Part shown: in pieces, positions 29,518 to 39,759 of the stretch | Layout of the letters: each line of letters starts with the position of its first letter | Numbering within the stretch: position 1 is the first letter of the stretch | Origin: Nereocystis luetkeana | Taxonomy: Eukaryota; Sar; Phaeophyceae; Laminariales; Laminariaceae | Length of the DNA stretch: 64,000 bases | Reading direction: 5' to 3' | Assembly (NCBI GenBank): GCA_031213475.1 | Contig: JARUPZ010000025.1 | Coordinates: 2,678,077 to 2,742,076 of the forward strand | The notes under the pieces: generated by a model | What the model saw: the letters and a program-made list of their open reading frames with translations, nothing else | The model's database searches: none | Told to the model about the DNA's origin: nothing | Translations under genes and position numbers: made by a program

Positions 29518-29718
29518 TTCAGAGCGCTTCACGCGCCCTGACCCGACGCGCGGGTCGGGTCGGGAGGTCTTCAAAACCTCACGGGCCGGGTCGGGTCGAG
29601 TCGGGTCGGATCAGGAGTTTTTTTTTCGAAATCTCACGGTGGGTCGGGCCCGGTAGCCCTGGTCCGGCCCGACGCGAGCCGACCCGCGAGATTTGATCTG
29701 ATCCGTGAACAGCCCCGA
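29518..29718. mobile_element. Family F GGGTC-pentamer element, copy 2
   Basis: CGCGGGTCGGGTCGGGAGGT, CTCACGGGCCGGGTCGGG, then GACCCGCGAGATTTGATCTG and GTGAACAGCCC. The same parts and order are seen at 49905 and 58005. Confidence 0.6.
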
Positions 29719-30059
29719 TATTTTGTCGACGCCTTTCCCCTCTACAACGCCTGAAAGGCGGTCAAACTCATCCCGAGTCCACACACAAGGTCAAGGCGCA
29801 AACAAACAAGCAAACAAAAACTCCGCCGCGAGACAAAAGAGAGGCAACCAAATTAAAAGGCCTCCACAGCCTCCCCCCTCCCCCTCCTCCCGTGCTCCTC
29901 AACAAGCACCCAAAACGAACCTGAATTCAAAAGCAATGTACTATTACAGGGTTTCGATACACCCCCTTCATAGGATCCCATTCTGCGAATCCCTCCCCCC
30001 TACCCGCCGGGGCTCTTCTACACACCCGAAACCCCAAAAACAGACATGGGAGATTCTCG

Positions 30060-30245
30060 ACTCGGTTCTCCGTGGCCTCTCGTCATCTCGACGAACCCCC
30101 CACGCCAATGAGCGCCAAAAGTTTGGGCGTGTCTCTGTCCGGAGAAGGAACGATGCTCCCTCCGTCCCGAAAGGGATCCGTGGTCAATGGTCACATGACT
30201 AAGGCAAGCAACAAATAAGAACGCCCCCCCCCCCCCCCCCCCCCC
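30060..30245 (+). mobile_element. Family E retroposon copy 1
   Basis: GCGCCAAAAGTTTGGGCGTG, GGAACGATGCTCCCTCCGTC, AAAGGGATCCGTGGTCAATG, then TCACATGACTAAGGCAAGCA and AAATAAGAACGCCCCC with a poly-C tail of about 31 nt. Family E shares its 3' end with family D. Confidence 0.6.
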
Positions 30246-30570
30246 CCCCCCGGCACATGACAGACAAATCCCGCCAACCCCCCCCCGCTCTCTGTCCGGG
30301 CTTTCACCACCGCTCGCCCTCACCCCACCCCCCCCCCCCAAACCTTCTCCCTCCCCGCGCCCTCCTCCTCCCAGCCCTTGCCCAAACCACCCCCCCCCCC
30401 CCCGCGCATTCCACCCTCACGCCCCACCCCCCGTACATCACACCTTGGCCTCAGTGATTCTCTCTCGGCCTAGATCCTCCCTACCCAACCCATCTCCAAC
30501 ATACGACTACGGCCATGCATGCAATAACGACCCCCCCCCCCCCCCCCCCCCCCCCGCCCACCGCCTGTCG
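30220..30570. repeat. C-rich low complexity with poly-C runs
   Basis: Several C homopolymers (about 30221-30251, 30390-30404, 30531-30556) and CCCCACCC motifs. It contains GGCCTCAGTGATTCTCTCTC and ACGACTACGGCCATGCATGC, the latter a family D relic. It lies just 3' of the large minus-strand gene's last exon. Confidence 0.75.
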
Positions 30571-30579
30571 CACTTTCCA

Positions 30580-31315
30580 TCACAAGCTGACCTCAACCAT
30601 CCCCTCCCCATCCGGGTCCTCCCCGCCCCCACCCAACGCCCCCCCTCCCTCCTGTGGAAACCCCGCATCGTCCATGGCGGATAAGAAGGACATGCTAGCG
30701 TCCCCCCCCCCCCCGCCGCCGTCGCCACCGTCAGTGGTGCCGACTCGCCCCCCCCCAGCCCCCGCGCCGAAAACATTCCCGCCTGCATCGTTATCTTCGC
30801 CCGAATCGATCGAGAATTCCCCAGCATCAAACAAACTCGCGCCCCTAGCCCCACCAAGATCATCACGACCCCCTCCCCCACCACGACCGCCACCGCGACC
30901 ACCACCACCGCTACCGCCACCACCATCGCCTGAAAACAGCGGCAAGCCTCGCCCCGACGCTGCGCCTGACCCGACACCTTCGGCCGTGCCCACGGGGGAC
31001 ATGAAGACGTCCTCCTCGCGTCCCCCCCCCCTCCCTTCGCCGAACGCATCGTCCTCGAAGATGGAACGTCGGGGGGTAGCGCCTCCGAGACCAGCGTTTT
31101 TGGCACTGGCGCTGGTGTCGGCGCTGGCTGCAGCGTTCGAGCTAGCGTAAGCGTTGGAGGCGGGGTGGGCGGCGGTGGCGGCGGCGCCGGTGGAAGAAGA
31201 AAGGTTGGTGGATGGCTCGGACAAAAAATCAGCCTCCTCCTCCTCCTCCTCCTCCGCTGGGCTTTCCTCGTACCGGTCATACCCATAGCTCCCTTGATCG
31301 CTGTTGCCATTGCCG

Positions 31316-31356
<41 letters not shown>

Positions 31357-31841
31357 ACTACTTTTGTGGGTGCTGTCGCCGCCGAAAATCTGGTCAAAAT
31401 CGTCAGCCTCATCGACCGCCCCACCTCCCCCGTCCACCGATGGCATCCCATCAAAAAGCCCGCCCCCCGAAAGACCACTACCAAAGGACACCCCGCCCCT
31501 CCCTCCCACAGCCCCACCATCACCACCACCACCACCACCACCCGAAGCCCCAGTACCACCACCATTTCCCGAGGCAGCACTTTCCCCTATGCGCCACGAC
31601 GATGACCTCGGCAGACCTGAAGCACCGCTACCAGTCGAGCCTCGGTTGGCCGACGACGCCACCGCTGCCGCGGAGCCCATCGGTGACGAGTAGCGGTCGG
31701 ACCCAGGGGACGCCAGCAAGTCGTCCCCGTCAAACATGCCTCCCCTGCTGACGTCGTCCATCCCAGCGAACAGGCTCCCTCCGCCCCCGCCGCCGCCGCC
31801 GCCACCACCCCCACCGCCACCACCCCCACCACCACCACCAC
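30580..31841 (-). CDS. Large minus-strand gene: C-terminal exon, disordered LF-motif protein
   Basis: TTTTTTTCTAACCAG is a good acceptor; the exon opens with two bases that complete the Gly codon split at 34663. The frame stays open for 420 codons to TGA at 30580. It encodes a poly-Gly run, SLFAGMDDVSRGGMFDGDDL, LFDGMPSVD, EADDFDQIFGGD, a poly-Asn run of about 14, a poly-Glu run with DFLSEP, SIFEDDAFG, SLFDAGEFSIDSGEDNDAGG and MSFLSAMDDAGF. The product is Gly/Ser/Asp-rich, almost certainly disordered, with repeated LF or FD motifs beside acidic residues. Similar LF-acidic repeats occur in the tail of the WASH-complex protein FAM21 and in vesicle-adaptor ligands; this is an analogy only. It could instead splice further at GAG|GTCAGC near 30585. 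Confidence 0.65.
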
Positions 31842-31849
31842 CTGGTTAG

Positions 31850-32275
31850 AAAAAAACAGGCGATCGTATGACGGCATATTTTCCGCGTGTGTATACACAT
31901 GAAAGGGAAAACAGACACCACCACATGCTTGAGAAAAGAGGCGATCGTGCTACGTCATAGTTCCGCGTGTTTTTTAACGTGAACGCTGTTGATATGAATA
32001 GTAAGGCACCCCAGCTACATGCATATAGGTGTGAGTGGGAAAACAGGCGATCGTCAAATGTTTTTCAGCGTGATTGCACGATATCGCCTTTAGAAAAGTT
32101 GGAAATACACCTACAGTACCTACTTCAGCTCTCATGCGTGAAATTGTTTTTTTTTTTTTTTTTTTCTCTGGAAGAGTCTCATCGCTGCAAGTTGCGGGTG
32201 GTACTTCCATCGCGCGCGTGTTACAGGGTTTTTAGACCTGGTTGGGAAAAGCAGGTATATGCTGGTGGTTACGGC
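31850..32275. other. Intron of the large gene; no other feature
   Basis: Unique DNA with short repeats of GGCGATCGT.ATG next to TTTTCCGCGTGT/GTTCCGCGTGT (three similar segments at 31858, 31940 and 32044). A T run sits at 32146-32165. Confidence 0.4.
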
Positions 32276-32277
32276 CC

Positions 32278-32580
32278 GACCTGCTCCGTTCCCCGACATT
32301 GTGAAGATGCGAGGGCCTCATGGTCACACGACTACGGCCGTGCGCGACAACTAGTACACCTTCCACCTCTCTCCCCCCGCGCGCCCCCCCCCGCTCCAAC
32401 ACCTCATGTTTCGCTCCGCGCTTGATGCAGCAAGCAAGCAATGTCTGCCTGGTCGGTGAACAGCCCAAGTGTTCGCCCCCGCATTGTACGGATTGCGAGG
32501 GTCTTACGGTCATACGGCTGCAGCCATGCATGGATGGCACTCTCACCCCGCATCTCTCATTTGACCCGCACCGCCCCGCG
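32278..32580 (+). mobile_element. Family D fragments, copy 5 (two partial)
   Basis: First: CCGTTCCCCGACATTGTGAA then CACACGACTACGGCCGTGCG and a C-rich end. Second: AAGCAAGCAATGTCTGCCTG, GTGAACAGCCCAAGTGTTCG, TCATACGGCTGCAGCCATGC. Both carry the D 3' half and are 5'-truncated. Confidence 0.65.
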
Positions 32581-32764
32581 CGCGTATCAATTTCCAGCCG
32601 AACAATGGTTGGACTGACCGGGTTTCCTTTGGGGCTTCTTGATAGCGGCCAAAAAAATGAGAAATATTTGTATTGTCGACCATCTACGAGTAACAGGAGG
32701 AGGGTTGAGTACCATGTATTCCAGAAAATGGTTGGCACACACTGTGCACGGGACGCATAGGATC

Positions 32765-33110
32765 TACAGTGATCCTAAGCCAATCAGAGCAACCCTAACC
32801 CTGACCCTGAGCCAATCAGAGCAATCCTGACCCTGACCGTGAGCCAATCAGAGCAGCCCTGACCCTGACCCCAAGCCAATCAGAGCAGCTCTAGCCCTGA
32901 CCCTAAGCCAATCAGATCAACCCTAATCCTGACCGTGAGCCAACCAGAGCAACCCTAACGCTGACCGTAAGCCAATCAGAGCAACCCTAAGCCTGACTGT
33001 GAGCCAACCAGAGCAACCCTAAGCCTGACCGTAAGCCAATCAGAGCGACCCTAACCCTGACCCCGAGCCAATCAGAGCAAAACCCTGACCCTGACCCGAA
33101 GCGAATCAGC
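32765..33110. repeat. 31-bp minisatellite containing CCAATCAGAGC
   Basis: About 11 units of GAGCCAATCAGAGCAACC then CTAACCCTGACC(C/G)T, varying mostly at single bases. Each unit carries a CCAATCAG (CCAAT-box-like) motif. It lies in an intron of the large gene. Confidence 0.9.
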
Positions 33111-33345
33111 ACAAATTCTCGAAAAAGGTGGTGAACTCTACTGAACGGAAGCGCCCGATAGTGAAGGAAGGGCCGCGTCGCGCCCGTTCCGCGCGACGCC
33201 TTGCGCTGAAACTCTGACAACAATTCGCACCATCTCGATCAATCACGCAGTGGCCGTCCGATCGTTGCTGCGATCTTCCATTTTGTGACGTCAAATTTAT
33301 CGTCTCTGAAGTCCCAAGAGCGCGAGATGTTGTAAGCCAACATAA

Positions 33346-33652
33346 CCGTAGCAGGGGGGGGGCGGAGGAGAGGCACCGCTATGCGAACCCTAGGATATCA
33401 GTTACTACAAGGAGGGAAGGGAGAAAAAAAATGCCAAGACAATGATGACAAAAGGCGAGAAGAAAATGGCTGAAAATACGAAAATACCCGATACGACATA
33501 GCCGCAGTAGGGAGGGGCGGAGGAGAGGCACCGCTATACGAACCCTAGGATATCAGTTACTACAAGGAGGGAAGGGAGAAAAAAATGTCAAGACAATGAT
33601 GACAAAGGGCGAGAAGAAAATGGCTGAAAATACGAAAATACCCGATACGTAC
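33346..33652. repeat. ~155-bp tandem duplication
   Basis: Two units, each with GGGCGGAGGAGAGGCACCGC, CCCTAGGATATCAGTTACTA, CAATGATGACAAA and AAATACCCGATACG, differing by a few bases. Confidence 0.9.
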
Positions 33653-33679
33653 ATGTATGCTGTAGTTGGAATTCCGCTA

Positions 33680-33812
33680 TTACGGGGGACCATATTAAGC
33701 ACCTGGTAGGACCTACGGCACGCACAAAAGCCTTCCAGGTACCTGGTACCAGGTATATATTTACTCATGTTTACCAACAATATTTGGTCCCATTCACTGT
33801 GGTTCCCCGCAA
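33680..33812 (-). mobile_element. Family A MITE copy 13 with four CCWGGTA insertions
   Basis: Ends TTACGGGGGACCATATTAAG and GTGGTTCCCCGCAA. Relative to consensus it has CCTGGTA inserted before GGACC at 33701, and CCAGGTACCTGGTACCAGGT plus A (three 7-bp units) where others read CCTATATATTTA. Confidence 0.85.
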
Positions 33813-34111
33813 TAGTTTTGTATACCGGGTACCATATATAGTATTCGTGACATATATCGGGTTTCGCACTCAAAACTCTCCTAAAAAAACAGTTTCTTTT
33901 GGGGGGGGAATGACTTACGACTACAATAGTGTGCACGTAGAGTTCCTCGAGTGAGGAGGAGCCTCCAGAAAAAAATATAAAAAAAACGAGTCACTCAAAC
34001 CAAAAATTCTGTATTTTTGTCTTTCGTAAATCCTGCATAAAAATGACACATTCGTTCGTCTCCGTTTGGTTCGTCTCGAAGATCCCGCCGAACGGGCTCA
34101 TAAATACCTTT

Positions 34112-34197
34112 TACCACTCCGTCCCGAAATATAAGCACCTTCTGTTTATCAATATTTAATGAAAACGTGTATTATATGTTGGCATAGAGTGGTAAAA
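34112..34197. mobile_element. Family I (Stowaway-like) MITE copy 5
   Basis: TACCACTCCGTCCCGAAATA and TTGGCATAGAGTGGTA, 85 bp apart. Confidence 0.65.
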
Positions 34198-34369
34198 CGA
34201 AAAAAAAAAACACCGGAATGGTGCTCTGCTGTGGTGGCATTTTCTCGTCGAAGATATGTTTATTCAACCGAAGCTGCTACAGTATGTGGTACCCAGTTCG
34301 GTCGAAAAAAAAGTAAACCAGACAGGATGATGCCGAGTTATTTCTAGCGATCACCCTCCGTACTATATA

Positions 34370-34487
34370 TTGCGGGGGGCCATACAGTAGTAAAAAAGAA
34401 CCTACCAGGTACGGTACACACAAGAACCTTAATAGTTCCTTACTGTTTCTAACAATATTTGGTCCTATTTACTATGGTCCCCCGTAA
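34370..34487 (-). mobile_element. Family A MITE copy 14 with a CCAGGTA insertion
   Basis: Reads AGAACCTACCAGGTACGGTA where other copies read GGACCTACGGTACACA, an exact 7-bp insertion after CCTA. Right end ACTATGGTCCCCCGTAA. Confidence 0.9.
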
Positions 34488-34545
34488 TATATAATATATA
34501 TATATATATATATTAGTACAGCAGCAGGTGCCACCCCCCATGCCG

Positions 34546-34640
34546 TACCACTCTGGACTAAACTATAAGCACCGATCGGTCTTGATATTAATGTATAAAC
34601 GTTCACTATAACTCGTTCCGGCCAGCGTGGTCTATATATG
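34546..34640. mobile_element. Family I MITE, subfamily 2, copy 7
   Basis: GTACCACTCTGGACTAAACT, CGGTCTTGATATTAATGTAT, GTTCCGGCCAGCGTGGTCTA. The inner block is shared with 14335 and 62107. Confidence 0.55.
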
Positions 34641-34662
34641 TATAGCACAGGCTTCGACTTAC

Positions 34663-34751
34663 CAAGCATGCCTGATGACGACAAAACGCCCCCGGCCCCA
34701 GATAGACCCTTAAAGGCAGCGTGAGAAGGGGCTGCTGACACTGCTGCTGAC

Positions 34752-34797
<46 letters not shown>

Positions 34798-34957
34798 ACG
34801 ATGGTGACGATGGTGACGATGCTGATGGTGACGATGACGTTGCTGCTGCTGCTGCTGCTGCTGCTGGGTTACTGTGATCGTCTGCGAAAACGCTGGAGCC
34901 GGCCGGTAGTGCTGCGCCGAGAGCACCGAAGAGGCTGTTGCTCCCTTCGTCTCCCTC
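34663..34957 (-). CDS. Large minus-strand gene: poly-Ala exon with LF motifs
   Basis: A 295-nt exon between GGCGGCAG (acceptor, phase 0) and a perfect donor CTTG|GTAAGT (phase 1). It encodes EGDEGSNSLFGALGAALPAG, SSVFADDHSNP, Ala runs from a CTG/GCA repeat, a Ser/Pro stretch, then HAAFKGLSGAGGVLSSSGML. Phases fit the exon before it (35574, phase 0) and after it (31841, which starts with two bases). SLFG and VFADD resemble the acidic LF motifs of the next exon. The repeat could also read as poly-Gln in another frame, but the phase chain and both splice sites select the Ala frame. Confidence 0.65.
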
Positions 34958-35081
34958 CTGCCGCCGCGATTGACGAAAACAAAAACAATAATAATAATAA
35001 TTTGAAGAAAAAAAAACAAGAAACGAGTGATGAGAAAACAGAAAATAGACCAAGAGAGCGAACAAAGCAAAAAAAAAAATA

Positions 35082-35186
35082 TTACGGGGGGCCATAGTTA
35101 ACAGGACCAAATATTGTTAGTAAAAATGTTTAAACATATAGGTTTTTATGTCTACCATAGGTCCTGTTATCTATGGCCCCCCGTAA
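35082..35186 (+). mobile_element. Family A MITE copy 15
   Basis: TTACGGGGGGCCATAGTTAA to TCTATGGCCCCCCGTAA; a full copy followed at once by a TACCTGGTA motif. Confidence 0.9.
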
Positions 35187-35530
35187 TACCTGGTAAAATG
35201 AAACAAACGAAAAAATGAAAAAAAAAAAACAGAAGCAAACGAACAAACAAACGAACGAACAACAACCGAAACAAACAAACAAACAAACAAATAAACGAAC
35301 AACGAAACAAACACACAAACAGACAAAACAAGCAAAACAGTCGCGTAAACACAACAACAGCAACTGCTACAACAAAAACAACAAAAACATCGAACAAAAA
35401 CGTGTACGTAGACTTTTTTAGCACAACGAAACCAATCGTCAAACCGTGACAAAAAACAACACGAAACAAGAGGAAAATGTATGCCACCCCTACCGCACGT
35501 ACCGCCTCTGCCCTGCTAGAAACCTCTTCT
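35187..35530. repeat. AAAC/AACG low-complexity block
   Basis: Irregular AAACAAACGAAC units over about 200 bp (intronic). The minus-strand translation is a Phe/Val/Cys-rich artefact. Confidence 0.75.
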
Positions 35531-35573
35531 GTTAACACGTGCGGCGTGAGCGCGCACGTGCAGCAGATTTTAC

Positions 35574-35684
35574 CTTGTCGGAAGAAAGCAGCGAGCTCAT
35601 CAATCCCTGCGTCTTAACCCTCTTCTTAGCCTCGGCCTCACGCCTAGCTTTCTCCCTCGCCCGCGCTGCTACCGCTTCACGCGC
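35574..35684 (-). CDS. Large minus-strand gene: charged coiled-coil exon
   Basis: A 111-nt exon, TTGTTGTCAG acceptor and GACAAG|GTAAAA donor, phase 0 on both sides. It encodes AREAVAARAREKARREAEA, then KKRVKTQGLMSSLLSSDK. The charged helix continues that of the 42513 and 41522 exons. It joins in phase to 41522 upstream and 34957 downstream. Confidence 0.65.
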
Positions 35685-36063
35685 CTGACAACAAGAAACA
35701 ACAAAAAAAAAAACGAGAAAAAAGAAAAACCTGATCCCCTCAGGACTGATGTAACACTTTCGTTCGTTCGGGCTTGCGAGAAAAAAACAAAAACAAAAAA
35801 AAAAACTCGGAACTAGACGGGGATACTTGGTTTCTGTCCAGAAAAAACAGTGCACCACCTTACAGAGTCTAGTAGACGAAAATACCGCGAAAAAGCGTTT
35901 GTGATGTGAGTTCGCACGCAGGGGTGATGATCGTTTTTTTTTGTTTTTCTCCAGAACGGAAAGATTTCCCAATACCTCGTACAGCAATCAAAAACTGTTT
36001 TCAGAACGATGATCCGGTCAAGAAGAGAGCCTCCCGAAAGTACAACAATGTTCCGACTCTGTT

Positions 36064-36325
36064 GACCGTGGTTTTTTGGTCGAAAAAACGAGCTTTTGAC
36101 CGTTGTTGTCGTTTTTTGTCCAGAAAAACGAGCTATCTACTGTTGGTGTTTTTTTGTCGACAAATCGAGTTCTTTACCGTTGTTTTTTGTCGACAAATCG
36201 AGTTCTTTACCGTTGTTTTAGTCGAAGAAAACGGGCCTTTTACCATTGTTCTTCTTTGTCGACAAATCGAGCTTTTCACCGCTGTTTTTCGTCGATAAAT
36301 CGAATTTTTTACCGTTTTTTTTTCT
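36064..36325. repeat. ~36-bp minisatellite (CCGTTGTTTTTTGTCGAC)
   Basis: About seven imperfect units of CGACAAATCGAGTTCTTTAC then CGTTGTTTTTTGT. It is intronic to the large gene; both strands stay open because of the repeat. Confidence 0.85.
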
Positions 36326-36527
36326 TGCCGAGAATATGAGCGCTGAACACACGATCGCACGCACACCGCACACCCCAGTGCGCACTCTCCGCTTCTCTGC
36401 GGTAATCGTCAAGCCACCAACCAAGGCTGAAGAAAAAAAAAGGTCCGTTGACTGGTGACCGTTTAACGTTGGTGGCCCACTACTGTCGTGTTGGATATCG
36501 AACGATAAAATTAAAATCGATACGAAA

Positions 36528-36606
36528 TGGTCGAAAATATAAGGAACGCTTGTACATTAATATGTAGACCAAGCGGTGCTTACGTTCAACCCCAGAGTGG
36601 TAAAAC
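36528..36606. mobile_element. Family I-like fragment, copy 9 (weak)
   Basis: GGTCGAAAATATAAGGAACG and CCCCAGAGTGGTAAAAC; only the right end is well kept. Confidence 0.4.
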
Positions 36607-36615
36607 ACTATAGGA

Positions 36616-36722
36616 GTACGGGGGACCATAGTAAATAGGACCTGCCGTACACACAAACAAACATATATTTACCTACTTTCACTAACAATATTTGGTCCTA
36701 TTTACTACGTTCCCCCGTATTA
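36616..36722 (-). mobile_element. Family A MITE copy 16
   Basis: TACGGGGGACCATAGTAAAT to TACTACGTTCCCCCGTATTA. It abuts copy 17 almost directly. Confidence 0.85.
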
Positions 36723-36723
36723 G

Positions 36724-36828
36724 TACCGGGGGAAATAGTAAACAGGACCCATCGCGTGCAGAAAAACCTAAATAGTATAGCATTTTTACGAACCATATTA
36801 GGTCCTGAGTACTATGTTCCCCCGTGAT
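36724..36828 (-). mobile_element. Family A MITE copy 17
   Basis: TACCGGGGGAAATAGTAAAC to TACTATGTTCCCCCGTGA; more diverged than copy 16. Confidence 0.8.
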
Positions 36829-37083
36829 ATATACGGTATTGCATTTAACGACATACTGATCGATACAATTTCGATATCTGATACGAGTACGCACGTGTGT
36901 ACGTCGGGGCTTTCGTCGGGTGTCGGCACAGAGGGCAAGGTGGGGTGTCAAGGGATGCAGTCGTGTACTCGCGTGCATCGAAGCTATGGTTGACCGTCGG
37001 CACGAAAGACACGGTGGGGTGCCGAGGGGAAGGAGGGCATACCACGTCCGATTTCCGATGGGGCAGTGGGTACCCCTAGTTAT

Positions 37084-37170
37084 AACCCTTCTCTTCGAAG
37101 GACCGCAGCCCCGTTTCATGGGCAAACTACTCATCCGTGAACCTGTGGTGGTTTGCCGCCGAAACGGCAA
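37084..37170. mobile_element. Family B MITE copy 10 (diverged)
   Basis: AACCCTTCTCTTCGAAGGAC then CGCAGCCCCGTTTCATGGGC and GGTTTGCCGCCGAAACGGCA. It is about 20 bp before copy 11. Confidence 0.6.
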
Positions 37171-37188
37171 TCGTGCACTTTTTGCCTC

Positions 37189-37285
37189 AAACCCTTTTAG
37201 AACCGCAGTCCCGTTTTGGGGACAAATCACTTGGAATTAGACAGGTTTGTCCCCAAATCGGGTCTGCGGTACTAAAGGGGTTAAA
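37189..37285. mobile_element. Family B (piggyBac-like) MITE copy 11
   Basis: AAACCCTTTTAGAACCGCAG to TGCGGTACTAAAGGGGTTAA, full length. Confidence 0.9.
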
Positions 37286-37304
37286 AGGGTCAAGAACGCC
37301 CAAG

Positions 37305-37650
37305 ACGAGGCCGGCGTCCCCGGTGGCTTGGTAGGTGGTCCGCGTGCCTATCAAGATCAATTTCGTGGGTTCAAGTCTCACCGAGTGAGTGCATGCTCGT
37401 GGCTTTTTCTTGCAAAAAAGAAATTGATGATTAGCGGAAAGCGCGAGAGCGTGAGTTAGCTACATTCGATGAAAATCGACGAGCAGTGGGAATGCTGAAC
37501 CCTATGCGCGACAAAAATAAAGGCATGTACCGGGAGGGGAGAAGGGGGGACACCTGTGACCACGGTCTGTCCAGAAGCTCGTTGGGGGTAAAACCTCCAC
37601 CACGAGGAAGGCTGGAAAGTAAAAGTGACGTTAAAAAAAAAAAGAAGAAA
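37305..37650 (+). mobile_element. tRNA-derived SINE, copy 2
   Basis: Head CGGCGTCCCCGGTGGCTTGG (A-box region), then 45 bp to GGGTTCAAGTCTCACC (B box). Body GAGCAGTGGGAATGCTGAAC and TGACCACGGTCTGTCCAGAA, tail GGCTGGAAAGTAAAAGTGAC and an A-rich end. It has the same orientation and order as minus-strand copies at 6435 and 57553. Confidence 0.85.
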
Positions 37651-37742
37651 AAAAAAGACAAGAACATCCTGGAGATAAAGAGCGGAGTGTTCCACCCACG
37701 TATATACTAAAAGCTACCAATACAAATTTCCTACTACGGCTA

Positions 37743-37862
37743 CTACGGGGGGCGCATAGTAAATAGAACCTACGGTATACAAAATTACCTACCAGGTACC
37801 TGGTATACGTTTATCCATTTGTACTAACAATTTTTGGTCCTATTTACTATCGTCCCCCGTAA
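37743..37862 (-). mobile_element. Family A MITE copy 18 with a double CCAGGTA/CCTGGTA insertion
   Basis: ACCTACCAGGTACCTGGTAT replaces consensus ACCTATATATTTA, i.e. two 7-bp units in opposite orientation at a TA. Ends TACGGGGGGCGCATAG and CTATCGTCCCCCGTAA. Confidence 0.9.
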
Positions 37863-37889
37863 TAAGAGCAATGCAACAGCAGGGGTCCC

Positions 37890-38290
37890 TCAGTAATGCC
37901 GATACATTGACGCCGGTGCCCGACATAATGCCGGTACATTGACGCCGGTGCCCGATATAATGCCGGTACATTGACGTCGGTGCCCGATATAATGCCGGTA
38001 TATTGACGTCGGTGCCCGATATAATGCCGGTACATTGACGCTAATGCCCGATAAAATGCCGGTTGCTGCTATATTGCCGGTGCCCGATGATATGTACCAG
38101 GTAGGTGACATCGCTTGGCACAGATGGGACCAACCATTGTAGGGGTGCGCGGAATAATGCCGGTTGCTGCTATATTGCCGGTGCCCGATATAGTTGCAGG
38201 CGAAACGGCTCGATACAGACGGGATGAACCAGTGTGGCGGTGTGCGGACTATTGCCGGTACCTGCTATATTTAATGCCGGTGTATTGGCC
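37890..38290. repeat. ~32-bp minisatellite (GCCGGTACATTGACGCCGGT)
   Basis: Six good units of AATGCCGGTACATTGACGCC then GGTGCCCGATAT at 37895-38070, followed by degenerate units with GGTTGCTGCTATATTGCCGG. It is intronic to the large gene. Confidence 0.9.
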
Positions 38291-38295
38291 TGATA

Positions 38296-38400
38296 TTAAG
38301 GGGGACCATAGTAAACAGGACCAAATATTGTTCGTAAAAATAGCGAAATATGTAGGATTTCGTGTGTACCGTAGGTCCTATTTAATATGCTCCCCCGTAA
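38296..38400 (+). mobile_element. Family A MITE copy 19
   Basis: TTAAGGGGGACCATAGTAAA to TTAATATGCTCCCCCGTAA. Confidence 0.85.
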
Positions 38401-38759
38401 CAGCATATTCCGGCAATACAGAGAGAACGGCACTACTGTTGTATGCAGTTGAGAGCGCGTGTTTCGGCTCTGTCACGGGGTGCTCTCAACTCGGAGTAGT
38501 GCCTGCTGAATATCGAAATGATATGTTGACATATCGAAAAAATCGATATACCACGTACCCGATATTCAACACTACTTAGACCATCGTCATGTCGCCAGGG
38601 CTGAGTACGCGTGCAACGACTACGACCGGGGCATGTACAATTAATACAACACTTTTTTTCTTGGCTTATGAGGCAATATTTGTGGTTGAGAATGGCGGAG
38701 CTCCTCAGGTGAGGAACTACCCGGTACAATATCCCAAACGTGGTGCACAATAGTTTCAC

Positions 38760-39310
38760 ACCCCGGGCAAATCATCTAGATCCTCTACAGATGATAAATC
38801 ATTATCTAGACCATCTACAGATGATAGATCATGATCTAGATCATCTCCAGATGATACTTCGAAGTATATAATTATCTAGACCATCTACATATGATAGATC
38901 ATGATCTAGATCATCTACAGATGATAGATCATGATCTAGATCATCCCCAGATGATATATCATGATCTAGATCGTCTACAGATGATAGATCAAGATCTAAA
39001 TCATATAGTTCCTCGCCTGCCGTTGTGCGAGTTAAAGCACGACTCGCACACAACAATACAGATCCAGCCGAGGAGAAAACGTGTGCTATTCATCGATCAT
39101 GCACATCATACGGGTCGGGCCCCACCCGGCAACGTAAGCTACAAGTAAGTACACCATACGAGATCGGCACTACAGTAGTAGATCCGCCTCGAAAAGATCT
39201 CGATGACGAAAGTGGGAATGATCTGCAGATGATCTGTCGATGATCTCTGCAGATGATCTGTCGATGATCTCTGCAGATGATATGTCGATGATCTGTAGAT
39301 GATCAATCAA
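38760..39310. repeat. Family H GATC-rich repeat with local tandem units, copy 3
   Basis: Imperfect 30-bp units of ATCTACAGATGATAGATCAT then GATCTAGATC at 38765-39005, then TGATCTGTCGATGATCTCTG units at 39220-39310. The stretch between contains TCATACGGGTCGGGCCCCAC. It is highly self-complementary. Confidence 0.75.
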
Positions 39311-39497
39311 TGATCTGCCCCAGGTGTACAATAGTTTTCGCTGCAAAGTGCTCGTGTGCTCGATGTCCACCTCCGTGTGTAACGGTGGGGTGGAATACGA
39401 AGAGAGAAGAGTCATATTTTAATGTTTTGCTTTCCAGCATCACCTGCGTGCCTACGAGGCATTTCTTTATCTTTCGCTTCACGAACGACACGAAATA

Positions 39498-39608
39498 TTA
39501 CAGGGGATCATAGTTAATAGGACCTATGGTATACATAAAAACCTACAAGTATATATTTAACCATTTTTACTAACAACATTTGGTCCTATTAACTAAGGCC
39601 CCCCGTAA
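39498..39608 (-). mobile_element. Family A MITE copy 20
   Basis: TTACAGGGGATCATAGTTAA to TAACTAAGGCCCCCCGTAA. Confidence 0.85.
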
Positions 39609-39759
39609 TAGTATGTACCAGTATATACACACGGTATACCTTGCAACATGAGTGCCCAACTACAAGCCCGTCCTGGCCCAGACTGCTAACCAGAGAACGG
39701 TACGAGACACGCTTAACTACAACTACAAAACCCACAACACGCTAATACACTAGCAGTTA

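Noticed and set aside
30515-31605. Plus-strand Pro/Ser- or Val/Leu-rich frames opposite the last exon of the large gene
   Set aside because: They are complements of GC-rich and (GTT)n coding sequence; the minus frame is favoured by splice phase and by its acidic LF motifs.
32765-33110. Telomere-like CCCTAA motifs
   Set aside because: CCCTAACCCTG appears only inside a 31-bp minisatellite unit with CCAATCAG; there is no uniform telomeric array.
34606-35070. Poly-Gln protein at the CTG repeat
   Set aside because: The Gln frame does not use the splice borders; the Ala frame matches both splice sites and the phase chain.
35130-35538. Phe/Val/Cys-rich minus-strand frames suggesting membrane segments
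   Set aside because: They arise from AAAC/AACG low-complexity DNA in an intron.
37305-37400. Functional tRNA gene
   Set aside because: The head has A and B boxes but is fused to a conserved SINE body in three copies and does not close a convincing acceptor stem by eye.
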